DNA from: Proteles cristata cristata
Taxonomy: Eukaryota > Chordata > Mammalia > Carnivora > Hyaenidae
Assembly: GCA_017311185.1 (NCBI GenBank)
Contig: JAESUZ010004141.1
Coordinates: 930,001 to 994,000 of the forward strand
Direction: 5' to 3'
DNA length: 64,000 nucleotides
The notes beneath the pieces were generated by a model. That model searched no databases and was not told the origin of the DNA. It worked only from the letters and a program-made list of their open reading frames with translations. Below are positions 1 to 12,200 of the stretch, one piece after another. Position 1 is the stretch's first letter. Each line of letters starts with the position of its first letter. The translations under genes were made by a program, and so were the position numbers.

Positions 1-173
1 CGGCTTCCGCCCAGGCCGGGCCGCTGCGGCGCCTGAGACCCGGGAGCATCCCCGTCCCCGGCGCCGGGACGCCCGCCGCCCTGCGCCGCCGACTCCCTGC
101 CGCGGTCGCGGCCGGCAGCTCGGGTAGCCGGCCTGCGGGTGGAGCGGTTCCTCGGGCCCCCGCGCGGGGAGAC

Positions 174-239
174 ATGCCCGAATTCGGGAGCGCCGGGACT
201 CCCAGCCTCGCGCTTCGCCCGGGGAGGCAGGCTCGCTGA
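174..239 (+). other. Upstream ORF in the short-isoform 5' leader
   Basis: An ATG at 174 opens a 21-codon frame ending at TGA 237-239, 21 bases before the DIXDC1 ATG at 261. It does not overlap the main frame. If the transcript starts upstream of 174 it could reduce initiation at 261. Its peptide (MPEFGSAGTPSL and onward) looks like ordinary GC-rich translation and no function is claimed. Confidence 0.5.
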
Positions 240-260
240 GGCCGGAGCCAGGAGGGGACC

Positions 261-283
261 ATGGGAGGGACGCAAGTCAAATG
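261..283 (+). CDS. DIXDC1: DIXDC1 alternative first coding exon (residues 1-7)
   Basis: Encodes MGGTQVK plus TG of the next codon. The donor is AAATG|GTGAGC. Without splicing the frame stops at once (TGG TGA), so the reading depends on the donor at 284. Phase 2 matches the acceptor at 2937. Confidence 0.85.
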
Positions 284-3200
284 GTGAGCGGAGGCCACTT
301 TGGCTTGGAGCTGGGGGGCGCGGGCGGGCGCGGGGCCAGGACTGGAGGATGCTGTCGGCCCGAGACCGGGCGGCATGGCTGGGGGCGCCGTACTGGGAAG
401 GACGGGCTGCTTGCTGGTCTGGGGTTGTCACTACAAAATACAGCGAGTGGGTGTCGGAACCGACATAGGGGCCGGCATAGGGGCCGGAGGAGTGGCCCTT
501 TACCTTGTCCTGTCTCGGCCGTGGGAGGGCACTTGAGTAAACAGGACTCTCCCTTTATCATCCCTTACCCATTTTTTAAAAAATTGATTTTACTCTAATT
601 TGGACCTGGCTGGAGAGTTGTTTGTCTGATGTTAAGGCTGGAGAGATGTTAGGCCTGTGGGAATTAAGGAATGTTATCAGTCACACCTGATTTGTAATCA
701 GCTCCCGTATTTAAGGGGATTAGGATGGCAGGTCGGGGATTGCTCGTTTTGGAACCAGGAGTTTTGAGCCAATGGGGACACCCTAAATGCTGCCGTTCCT
801 TAGCACTGCAATACTCTTCCTGTGACCCGAAGCCGATGATTGAGAGCCCCATCCTCATGGATGTGGCTCTTCTCCAGGAAGGAGCAAGATTCCTGCTCCC
901 ACATGTGCCCCAGGATTTTGCTTCCTCGGGTCCTTTATCTTTTGACGCGACCACCTAGTTTCCTGGTCTCCCCTCTCCATGGCCTCACACGCTGGCAGCC
1001 TCAAATTCAAGAAAGAGAAATGTTGTTTTCCTTTTGGCTGCTCCGCCACTCCCCGGGCGGGCCGGGTATGCGGGCAGCCTCCTCCCCCTGCCCTTATAAG
1101 GGGGACTGCTCTCTCGAGGGGGAGAAGGTGGAGCTGAGCATGCGTCTCTGCTTTGAGGCAACCAGTTTTCCAGCATCCTTGCTTCACACCCCTCTTCCCA
1201 CCCGCACCCCCCTCGTCTCACACATACCCACTGTGGTCCAGCCAAATGCAGGCAGCGGAATGTGTCAACCATAGCACCTTGTCAGCTAAGGAGGTGTTTT
1301 ATCTTTTCTCAAAGAGCAGCTGATGCAGGCATCTTTCTGCACGTGGATCTCCATTTCTGTAGGAAGGCCAATGCCACGGCCTGAGTGGTCATAGATCTGC
1401 TCTCCTGTTAAACGACATAGTACCCTCAAAAGTATGATATAAAAGCAAAGTACACTAATGCTTTTCCAGTGGCCAATCCATGTTGGCCTGGAAGTCAGAT
1501 TGCCTAAATGGTGAAAGATGGATAAGAGAGTTCTGTAAAAGCAATTGCCTTTCCTAAATACCACCTCTTGCCACTCTCTACTTCTCTTGTCTGCTTGGAT
1601 CTATAGGTGGGGGTAAGTGATGTTCTTTAATTCGAAGAAGCAAAAAACCACATTTTTCCCCCCTGTGGTTCTAATAAGGATGAGAATGTATTACTGGCTG
1701 AGGTCATTCCCATGAAAGCCCTTAAACTCGGGATCAACGAAGAGGATGAGACACCAGTCCTCAGGCTGCTTTCGAGGTTTTGAAATCTCTGACTACATTC
1801 GCTTGTGCTCCGCTCTTGCTTTGACTGGTTTCCAGGAAGACAGAATGTTAACTCCTGATTGCGGCTGTGAGGATTAGCCTGGGAGACTTCAGGGGCACAT
1901 TAAGTGGGTCAGTGAGTCCTAGACACTTTCACTGTTGTCTGGGTGATGGATTTGGAAAGAATTCCTGCGAGGGGGCTGGGCCTGGAGACCCCACAGCCCC
2001 CTGAGATCTTCTCAGAGCTGATGTTCTCAAGGTGCGGTACAAAGAGAAAAGGCTCTTCAGATTCCTTTCCTCATCAGATGAAAACATCAGCCTCACAGTG
2101 CTATCTTGTCTTGCAGATTGGCCATTATTCTGCGGCTTTAAAATTCATCTTCCCTGACAATCCCAGCGGTTCTTTCCAAGGTTGATAGTTGCAACAGGAC
2201 TTAGGAGTTGCTGAGAGGATTCTGGTGACAGTTTGCAATGGCTTAGTGGGGATCTAATAACTCTTTGATGGTTCAGTCAAGGAAACCCTTCCCTTTCCCT
2301 AGCAGGTCTTTTCCCCTTTTCCTTATCATGTCCCATCTTGTTGATGTATCACTGCCCCTTTGCCCAGCCCCACACCGTCCACACTCTGGCCTTCTCTCCC
2401 CCTGAATCACCCTCCTCATTGCCCCCTCCGAGATCAGCCTTGGGCTGATCCGCCATGTTGCTTTGCTGGTGATGCTTGTGTCTGTGAGCTGTCAGTGGAT
2501 TGGAAGTAGATTTTTTCTTCCAGCTCCCAAAACTGCTAAGACACACATTACATCAGTCTGGGCCCAGGGATGGAGATGATGGTAAGTAACCAGAAAAGGA
2601 GCAAGCAAACAAAACTAAACTCAGGAGTTCTTTAAGATGCTGTATGACCCGTCCTTCCGGTAAATCTCTTCTTTATGAATCAGGCTTTGAGGCAGCCTTG
2701 CTGTGGAAGAGAACTTCCTAGGACTGGGCCATTCATTCAGTTAACTTTCATTTCATTCCTTCAGTAAGTTCATCCTGCACTCATTCAACAAATGTTTGTT
2801 CCTACTGTGCGTTGGGGACTGTGTTAGGCAGTAGGAGGAAGATGAGTAAGAACGTGTCTCTGGGATAAATTATGAAAGCCGGCTTCCAAACCACTGTTCA
2901 CAGTAATCGTTTCTCTTCCTTTTCCTTCGATCACAGCCTGACCTCACCCAGTCCTATCCACAGCGCAAAGAGCGAGTCCATTATAACCCAGTCGGAGGAG
3001 AAGGCAGATTTTGTGATTATTCCCTCTGAAGGAATAGAGAACAGAACAGGTACTGTCTGTCAGCGGGCCTGGGTTGGCTCAGGGAACAACCCTTGCCTTG
3101 AAGACCTGGGGGTCCTGACTATCTGCCTATCAACTTCCTGGCCTTCTCCCTCTCCACATTCCGTGCATGCTGGGTCAGCTCTCAAGGGCTCTGATGCCTT

Positions 3201-6200
3201 TGAGCCACTGAATGTGGTGATAACCTCTTGCAGAATGTCACTTCTGATGTCATAGCTGTCAAAACCCTTACAGCAGGGCGGGCAGGCCATTCCTCTGCCG
3301 GCTGCCTGTGAATACAGAGACGACTGTGGGGCAGTCCGCAGCCTCACTCACATAAACAGTTTTTATTATTATTGCATTACGGCAATAATTTCGGTAACTC
3401 CCTGACTTAAGTTTGAACCGGGAGTATATAATATGGGCGAGGTGTCTGTGGGAAGATAAAAAGCAAGGTCTGCTTCAGGCTTTTGGGCTACAGAAAGGGC
3501 CACAAAGGGATCCCTTTGTTCAGACTTCTCCTTATGTCTCAGTTGCTCCCCTTTTTCTTACGTAAACATAGAGGGAAGCCAGGAGGCAGCAAAGCATGTG
3601 ATTTCAATAGAGTTTTATTCATCTCTAAGGGTTGTAATGACGCGGAAGCCCTCAGAAGAGAACGAGTAAAATTCCTCCCTCCGGCCCTGGCATTAGCACC
3701 AAAGAGTCAGTCATGTTACTGACTCGGGAACTCCTGGGACCCTGGGAAGAGAGAGCATTTACTGAGTGACTGCTTTGGGTCAGGCACCACCAGAGGCCTG
3801 CACACACACAAGTTACCTCATTCAGTCTTCACAGCAACCCAGAGGAATTACCTAATTACATTCACACCAGAGAATGAAGACACTTGCTCGGAGTTTATAC
3901 CCTTCTGTATTCCGTAATGCATTTTTAATGGCCCTGCGCACAATTAGATGGGATGAAATAGAAAGACAAGGAAACCGGTGAAAAGAGACCATAAACATGG
4001 AAAAATAAAACAAAACCAGGAGATTGAACAGTTTGTGCAAGTGTGTTTTCACTGGTTGGTTTCCTGTGTGACTCACTCAGTGCTTGTTGTTTGTGAAAGG
4101 GGCTCAGGTAGGAGGAAGGGTCCAAGGGCTATTACGTTGAAGTCTCCCCCACCCCCCCCCAGAAGCCCCACAGCCACCAGCAGGAATGTGGTTTTCCTTG
4201 TAACTGGCAGCTCCCATCTTTGTACCTGGCAGATCCAGCATTAGGATGTCCGTTCTAGAGAGTGAAGAGTAGGGTCTGTGTGTCCTGTGCCAAGACTCTG
4301 CAGGAGGGGGTCTTACTACTTCTAGAGGCTTCTGAAGGGGATCCGTTTCCCTGACAGAGTAAGTGCCAGGGAACTTACTCTGAGTGAACAGCGGGTTCTT
4401 CGTGTGTCACAACCCCACCTGGTGGAAAGTCCGGTTTGTGCAGTGAGGACAGGTTCAGAAGGCAGGTGACCCGGACCTGGGAGCGCAGACACACCGGGAA
4501 CGCTTTCTGCCGGCAACTGTTTGCTTCACCATGAACTGCACGCCCCCCTCTCGTTTTGTAGAGGAGACAGACTCTCCGTTTTCCCGAGACTGGCGGCCCG
4601 GCAGCCCCGGGACCTGTCTGGAGACCTCATGGGAAGAACAGCTGCTGGAACAGCAAGAACATTTAGAAAAAGAAATGGAGGAAGCGAAGAAAATGATATC
4701 AGGATTACAGGTAGCCCTTTCCCGCGTGGTTTAGCCTGGGTGCGACAATTGATGATTTAAGTCACGGGTGTCCGTTGACACTACCCTGACTCCGTTTCGC
4801 ATGAAGTCAGAGTTGAATGGGGAGTTGAGATAGAGAGAGAAATACTCAAAGGGCAGAACATTCCTCACGTATGAGGGCTCCTAAACGGGCTCTATGGACG
4901 CTCAGCTGCTAGGCCCTCTGCAGGCGTGGGAGCCCCCACGCACCCCTACCAGAGCCTTTCTCTGGCTCTCTGCCACAGCTGGGTTTCTCCCCTGTCCGCA
5001 GCTACCGGCCTGCACCAAAGAATGGCACTGTGAACAGTCAGGAATTTTCCCCAGGAATTCTCCAGCAGGAAGAGCGTAAGAGCCAGTAATGCCGCAGGTC
5101 TCCGTCTGAGTCTAGCAAAGGGGTTTAGCCCCGCTAACACATGTGCAAGCGGGTGCCGAGCCGTAATCACCAGGTAACCGAGGTTTTCCCCGAGCAACAG
5201 AGCCCTTCAGTCTCTTCTGGTACCTTCGTGCCGGCTCGGCAGTCCTCCCCCAGAGGCCCACTGACCCACTTGACTTAGTTCCTACCCTGAATGACCCCCG
5301 ATCCTCTGTCTTTGTGTGTCTGTCGCTGTGCAGGGGAGCCCTTGTAGTGTGCTGGTGACCCTGAAATTGCCTAGGAATATTCCTTTTCTATTTGTGCTGG
5401 GAACTGCACCGCTTCTGAATTGTCAAATATTTATGGCTGCGTAAACAAAGGCCACATTATGTGAGTGGCTCTGGCAGCCGGCAGGTGGTGGAGGGCGCGC
5501 TCCCAGCCAGCCAGCCACGGCTTGGGGACACAGAGGGTTCCTGCAAAAAAGGGAGACTGGTGCCCGGTGAAACAGTTCGCATAATGTGTGCCCCAGGAGC
5601 TGAGGAGGGTCGGAGGAAACATTCCCAAGGAGAGTCGTTGATTTTTCCCCATTTGCTTTGTTATTTTTGAAATGTTTGCCTTTCAGATCCCTTATCTGCC
5701 ACTCCATTAAGGACTGGTTTAATTAATGGAATTTTTGTGTGTGTGCTAACTTTGGGATGATGCCCAAGTGGGCCTTTCCCAGGATAATTTGCATTATATG
5801 AACATAGATATCCATCAGTTCGGCTTTCAGTTTGGTTTGCATTTTTCAGTCTGGGAGAAATCCGACGGCAGATTAGACAGAAAAAAGAAGAGATTCGACA
5901 GACAGAAAGTCAGCATCCTAATATTCCCTGCAAACAGAGTTGTTATAATTCACAGCCACATGGCCACAATGAGAATTGAGTTCCATTAATAGAATACAAT
6001 GGGGCTCACAGCACCCACTAGGCTTTCTCACTCTCTCCGTGATGAGCAGGCTGCATGCCAAGCCATAGCCTGGATTTCTGACTTACTATGTACCTCCATT
6101 ACAGCCTGCTGAACACTTGGCCGTGAGAGTTAGTATATCTGTGATGTTGCTCTCCCTGCAGCCCTGTGGCTTCTTAAATTTGTCTTCTTATGCCTCTGGC

Positions 6201-9200
6201 CACATTCTGTGGGGTCACCAAACTCACTTGCTTTATTAAATGAAATTTTATTATTAGTTAGTGCTTGGTAGACCAACCTGCGGCTGGATTTCAAAGTTTT
6301 TATATCCCAGCATTGATGATGCAATTTGTGTTCTGTGTATTGAAACAGGAGTTAATCTCTGTAACTCTTTTGATTGACTTGAGACAGAATTGAACTATAG
6401 AATGGGGACACATTCTTACGTCTTTCACTGAGCTGATAGGTCTCAAAATACCTACCTGCATAGGTAGTTCCAAGTTTTGTGAGTGCTAAAGAATACAGTT
6501 TGGGGGCCTTCTTTCAAAATAAGATTACGGGGGCACCTGGGTGGCTTAGTTGGTTAAGTGTCCCGACTTTAGCTCAGGCCATGATCTCGCAGTTTGTGGG
6601 TTCGAACCCCGCCTTGGGCTCTGTGCTGACAGCTCAGAGCCTGGAGCCTGTTTCAGATTCTGTCTCCCTCTCTCACTGATGCTCCCCTACTTGTACTCTG
6701 TCTCTCTCCCTCTCAAAAATAAATAAACATTTTAAAAAATAATAACAAATAAAAGTAAGATTACAGAGTAGGAGTGCAGTTGATCTTTGAACAACTCCCG
6801 GGTGGGGCCTGGGGGGCACCAGTACCCTGCATCTGCATATAACTTTTGACTCCCCTAAAACATAATTACTAATAGCTGACTGTTGACCATAATGATGCAG
6901 TTTCTGAGTCGGGGGGAGGGGGCAATCCAGAGCTGATGGCCAAGAAAGAATTTTTGAGACCTCTTTGGTGCAAAAAGGTGATTTTATTAAAGCATGGGGA
7001 CAGGACCCCTGGGCAGAAAGAGCTGCTGGGGCTGTGAGGAGTGATTGATTATACACTGTGGAGTTGGGGGAGGTAAAGGCAAAAGGGAGGTTTCCAAAAG
7101 GACTTTCATATGTTAAAGAAGACTCTTTTTTTAAGAATTTTTTTATGTTTTATTATGTATTGTGAGCGAGAGACAGACAGACAGAGACGGAGAGCAAGCA
7201 GGGGAGGGACAGAGAGAGAGGGAAACACAAAATCTGAAGCAGGTTCCAGGCTCTGAGCTGTCAGCACAGAACCCAACATGGGGCTCGAACTCCTGAACCG
7301 TGAGATCATGACCTGAGCTGAAGTGGGATGCTTACCCAACTGAGCCACCCAGGCGCCCCATGAAGACTCTTAAGATACTGGAATCCTAACTATTGTCAAG
7401 CTAAGGTGGTTTTTCCCTCTAGTAAGTCATTGACATTGAGACAGTAGGGAGTTCCTGAAGAAATGTTATACTCAGCCCGTCTCAAGTATTTGTCAATGGG
7501 CTGCAGTTTATAAGGAAATTTAATTCTACCTGCCGTCCCCTTCATGCCTTTGTTTCCCATGTCACTGTGGAGGGAGGCGTGATGTTGGGGCTCCAGGAAA
7601 CTGAGTCTGTAGGTTTCTGGAGATAAGGTGATTGATAAGACTGCCTTTTCCTTAAAAAAATTTTTTCAAAGTTTATTTATTCATTTCGAGACAGAAAGAG
7701 CACAAGAGGAGCAGATGAGGGGGCAAGAGAGAGAATCCCAAGCAGATTCCAGGCTATTAGCAGGGCTCAAACTCATGAACCGTGGGATCATAACCTGAGC
7801 CAAAGTTGGATGCTTAACCACCTGAGCCACCTGGGAGCTCCAAGATGGTCTTTTTCTTGTAATTTTACGAAGTCATTTGTAAACTGATGGAGATTCCTGT
7901 CCTGCATGACTGTGATCTCTATCAGTTGTTTGCTTTTTCCTTTCCTTTGCTCTTGGGCACCCAGGAGTGCCTGAGGAATACCACACATGTCCCAGCTCAG
8001 GGGACGGGGGGTGTTTGTGGGGTGTTAGCTTGTGCTTTGCCTTCAGTTTGCCTGTGGCTCCCTCATCACATAAGCTTTACTAAGTAGTTGGTTAATACGT
8101 ATTTTAAATGTTATCTGTATTACAAACCCTGTTCTTACAATAAAGTAAGTTAGAGAAAAGAAAATTTTAAGAAAATCATAAGGAAAAAACCAAGTAATCA
8201 GGTTAAGAAACAGGCAGAGGACATGAATAGACATTTTTCCGAAGAAAACATCCAGATGGCTAGCAGACACATGAAAAGATGCCCAACATCGCTCATCATC
8301 AAGGAAATACAAATCAAAACCACAATGAGATACCACCTCACACCTGTCAGAATGGCTAAAATTAACAACACAGGAAACAACAGGTGTTGGTGAGGATGTA
8401 GAGAAAGGGGAACGAACCCTCTTACATTGTTGTTGGCAACGCAGACTGGTGCAGCCACTCTGGAAAACAGTATGGAGGTCCTGCGGAAGTTAAAAACAGA
8501 ACCACCCTATAACCCAGCAATTGTACTACTAAGTATTTGCCCAAATGATACAAAAATACTGATTTGAAGGGACACATGCACCCCACTGTTTATAGCAGCA
8601 CTATCAACAATAGCCAAAGTATGGAAAGAGTCCAAATATCCATCAAATGATGAGCAGATAAAGAAGATGTGTGTATATGTATACATATACACACACACAC
8701 GCACACACACATATACAATGGAATATTACTCAGCCATCAAAAAGAATGAAATCTTGGGGTTCCTGGGTGGCTCAGTTGGTTAAGTGTCCAACTTCAGCTC
8801 AGGTCACGATCTCATGGTTTATGAGTTCAAGTGCCACATCAGGCTTTGTCCTGACAGCTCAGAGCCTGGAGCCTGCTTTGGATTCTGTGTCTTCTTCTCT
8901 CTCTGCCCCTTCCCTGCTCAAACTTTGTCTTTCTCTTCTCAAAAATAAATAAACATTAAAAAAAAAAAAACTAAAGAAAATTATCCACATTTGGTTTAAC
9001 CTTGTCCAATCGGGGGAAAAAAAAAAAAGAATGAGATCTTGCCATTTGCAGTGACGTGGTGGAGTAGAGTAGACTATGCTGTGTGAAACAAGTCAGTCAG
9101 AGACAAATACCGTATGATTTCACTCATGTGGAATTTAAAAAACAAAGCAGATGAACATAAGAGAAGGGGGAGAGAGGGAGAGAGGGAGGCAAACCATAAG

Positions 9201-12200
9201 AGACCTAATGATAGATGACAGGGTTGATGAAGGGGAGGTCAGTGGGGGATGGGCATTAAGGAGGGCCCTTGTGATGAGCACTTTAAGTGATATCACGAAA
9301 TCCTACCCCTGAAACCAATGTTATGCTATATGTTAACTAGCTAGAATTCAAATAAAAACTTTTAAAAAAACATAAGGAGAAGAAAATACATTTGCGGTAC
9401 CATACTGTATATAAAAAAAATCTACATGTACGTGGACCCATGCAGTTCAAACCCATGTCATTCAAGGATCAACTGTACAGTATTAAATACAGGATTTGGG
9501 AGGGGCAGTGCATGTGCGGGTGGCCCAGTGGTTTGAGGTTCCTTAGCTTCAGGGTAAATCTCCTCCTTCATATTCTAATTAAAACAAAGGTTGGTGTGGG
9601 GAGTGGAAATGAATGAGGACATCTCTCTGTAAGTGTTTTCCTTCTTGTTTTATACAGGTTGCCATAGGGAGTAAAAATGCACAATTATTAAAACAAAACA
9701 AAAAAAAATCAAACAAACCCAAGTCAGTGCTCTAAATGCTTTTATAAGATTTTTTTAAACTTTTTAAGTAATCTCTACACCCAACGTAGGGCTCAAATGC
9801 ACAACTTTGAGATCAAGAGTCACATACCTAAATGTATTTTAATTCATTATAATAAACTTTTTTTTTAAGTTTGCTTATTTATTTTGAGGGGGAGAGGGAG
9901 AAAACAAGTGGGAGAAGGGCAGAAAGAGAGGGAGAAAGAATCCCACGCAAGTTCTGTGCTCTCAGCTCAGAGCCCGACATGGGGCCCAAAGTCATGAACC
10001 ATGAGATCTTGACCTGAGCCGAGATCAAGAGTCGGGTGCTTAATCATCCGAGCCACCCAGGTGCCCCTGTAATAAACTTTCTAAACTAGGATAATTCAAC
10101 ACTGCTTTTAGTTCACTTTCCAGTTAGTGGAATTCAGTTTGAGCAGCTGTGATTTGAAGCATAACTTCTGAGAGAAAAGTTCTAGAGTTTTGAGGATTTA
10201 CTAGGACCAAGGAGCAGAGGATTCATGTGCGTCCAGAGAGATGAAAGAGGCCTAAGCACGGGACTGACAAAAGGAACTCCCTGCAGTTCCAACATGAGCA
10301 ATCAGAGGTATCTAAGTACCAAAAATTACCAAGGAGATCTCGAGAGGAAGCCCAGTTGTGTTTTCAGTTTGGGGTGAGCTTACCAAGGTCAGCCCTAGAC
10401 TCAGTCATCTGATGGGAGTCTGGTTTCTTTCTACTTCTGTGGTTATTCAGGCCTTACTGCTCAATGGATCCTTACCTGAAGATGAACAGGACAGGCCCTT
10501 GGCCCTCTGTGAACCGGGAGTCAATCCTGAGGAACAACTGGTGAGCTCCTTCTTTTGTGACTAGACCACAGATAATCTGCTTTATGTATTTGATTTGCTT
10601 TTAGTTTTTGACTCTGTTGTCCACACTGTCTTGAAATGCTCTCTTCCCTGACTCCAGCTCTCCTGGTTTTCCTCATACGTTTCTTGACTACTCTTTCTTC
10701 CATCTCCCCTCCTTCCCTCATCAACAGATATTTATTGAGTGCCAACTACATGCCAGGTACTTGAGGTGCTGGAGATCAAGGTGCTGAAGATGTGATCTCA
10801 AGGCAGACCTAAGGCCCTACCCTCAGAGCGTTTATATTCAGGTTCCCTCTGAAGCTTCTCTTTTTCTGCCTGTGCCTGAAATGTTGGTGCCCCTCAGAGT
10901 TGCACTGGGGACCCCCTTCATTTTAGACATCGATCTGGGCAGTGTTACCTGCCTCCGTGGCTGTGCTTCCTTCCCACTTGACTCAGATGTTGCTTCTCAA
11001 GTATTTGTCTCTGGCTCAGTGCTCTCTGTGGAGCTGGAGATCTGTGTGTGCAGCATCCAACTACCTGCTGATTATCTCCACTTCTGTGTCCCATAAGCGT
11101 CTCAGACCTGAATTAAACAGCTTTTCTCTCCCCACCACCAAACTCCTTCTCCCTTTGGATTCTGTCACTATCCGTCCCCCCAGATACCCAAAGCAGACAT
11201 CTCAGTACCCTTCTCGAACCCTTTTGGCCCTTCTCTCTATAGCCAGTCAGTCCAGGTTCTGTCAGTTCACTTTCTGAGTATTTCTGTCCACTTCTCTCCA
11301 TTGTTACAGCCGCTACCTTCACTCGGGCCTCCGCCCAGGATTCTAGCCACGTTCCAGCTGGAGCTCTTCATTCCGCTCCTTTCCTCTAAGCCATTTTCTG
11401 CAAAAGAGCAGCCATAACTTACCTACAAGGCAAACGTCCCTTTGTCATCCCTTTGCCTTTTCTCCAGTGCCCTGTGCCCAGTACACACGCACACTTGTGT
11501 AAACTTCATCCGTGGTCACTGACTTGCACTTCCACGTGTACGTACTTCCATTAGAGGGGAGGAACTGCTTCCTGTCCTCTGTGTTCTTACTACAGCACTA
11601 GCACTGGAAAGGTGCTCAGTAAATATCTGTTGAATAAATGACCTCTGAATTTCACAACATAGCTACATAGTCATCTCTTTTTGCCTTATATTCAGATTAT
11701 AATACAAAGTCGTCTGGATCAGAGTATGGAGGAGAATCAGGACCTAAAGGTATGTCAGAACATGTGCGTTTTACTTTTCGGAAAAAACTGGGAATATTAT
11801 ACAGCACTGTCAGAACAGTAATGGGTACAGGGGAAGGGATGCAGGCTTGGGACTTCAGCCATGTCTGTGTTATGTCTTTCATTGAAAGAGGGAGATGTCC
11901 TCAATATGGCAAAAAAAGGCACTGTCTTTTCAGTGTTAGTGATGATAATAAGTACCTGTGTCATTGGTTCTACTTTTTATATATTTTAAATGCTTCATAA
12001 TTTTTATTTTTTTAATACATTTTTTTTAGGGGCACCTGGGTGGCTCAGTCGGTTAAGTGTCTGACTTCAGCTTAGGTCATGATCTCACTGTTTGTGGGTT
12101 CAGGCCCCACATCAGGCTCTGTGCTGACAGCTCAGAGCCTGCAACCTGCTTTGGATTCTGTGTCTCCCTCTCTCTCTGCCCCTCCCCTGCTCATGTTCTC

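Larger units (their letters stand above)
1..283 (+). promoter_or_regulatory. DIXDC1: CpG-rich internal promoter and 5'UTR of the short DIXDC1 isoform
   Basis: The first ~520 bases are very GC-rich with many CpGs, unlike the introns that follow. The block surrounds an alternative first exon with a good start context (A at -3, G at +4 around the ATG at 261) and a donor at 284. I see no TATA box, which fits a CpG-island promoter. The transcription start cannot be placed by eye, and the island may extend upstream of the window. Confidence 0.75.
6893..8068 (-). mobile_element. Solo LTR of an endogenous retrovirus, antisense
   Basis: Starts TGATG, ends CATCA (5-base inverted ends) and is flanked by a perfect 5-base duplication cataa at 6888-6892 and 8069-8073. 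Antisense orientation is supported by AATAAA on the minus strand near 6983-6988. It contains two later SINEs (7128-7360, 7650-7841), so the LTR itself is about 0.75 kb. No internal retroviral genes are present. Confidence 0.75.
8188..9370 (+). mobile_element. 5'-truncated L1, sense, with 3' end
   Basis: Carries the end of L1 ORF2 (aatggaatattactcagcca region) and the carnivore 3'UTR (gaaaccaatgttatgc, ...aataaaaactttt). Flanked by cataagga duplications at 8177-8187 and 9371-9381, which belong to the Tigger-like element it entered. The frame is broken. Confidence 0.88.
6777..9475 (+). mobile_element. Tigger-like DNA transposon remnant split by later insertions
   Basis: The two ends are inverted copies: CAGTTGATCTTTGAACAAC at the left and a matching ...TTCAAGGATCAACTG at the right, beside TA-type targets. 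The element survives in three pieces (6777-6892, 8069-8187, 9371-9475) separated by an LTR and an L1. A less interrupted relative lies at 41950-42276. Confidence 0.75.

Noticed and set aside
855..1274. Overlapping open frames of 95-144 codons on both strands around the CArG block
   Set aside because: GC-rich DNA lengthens frames by chance. No codon pattern, motif or splice logic links them to DIXDC1.
3785..3800. CTCF-like ccaccagaggcc
   Set aside because: It lacks one G of the core and lies in a MIR remnant.
4147..4160. C-rich run as a G-quadruplex
   Set aside because: It is one long C tract broken by an A, not four spaced runs.
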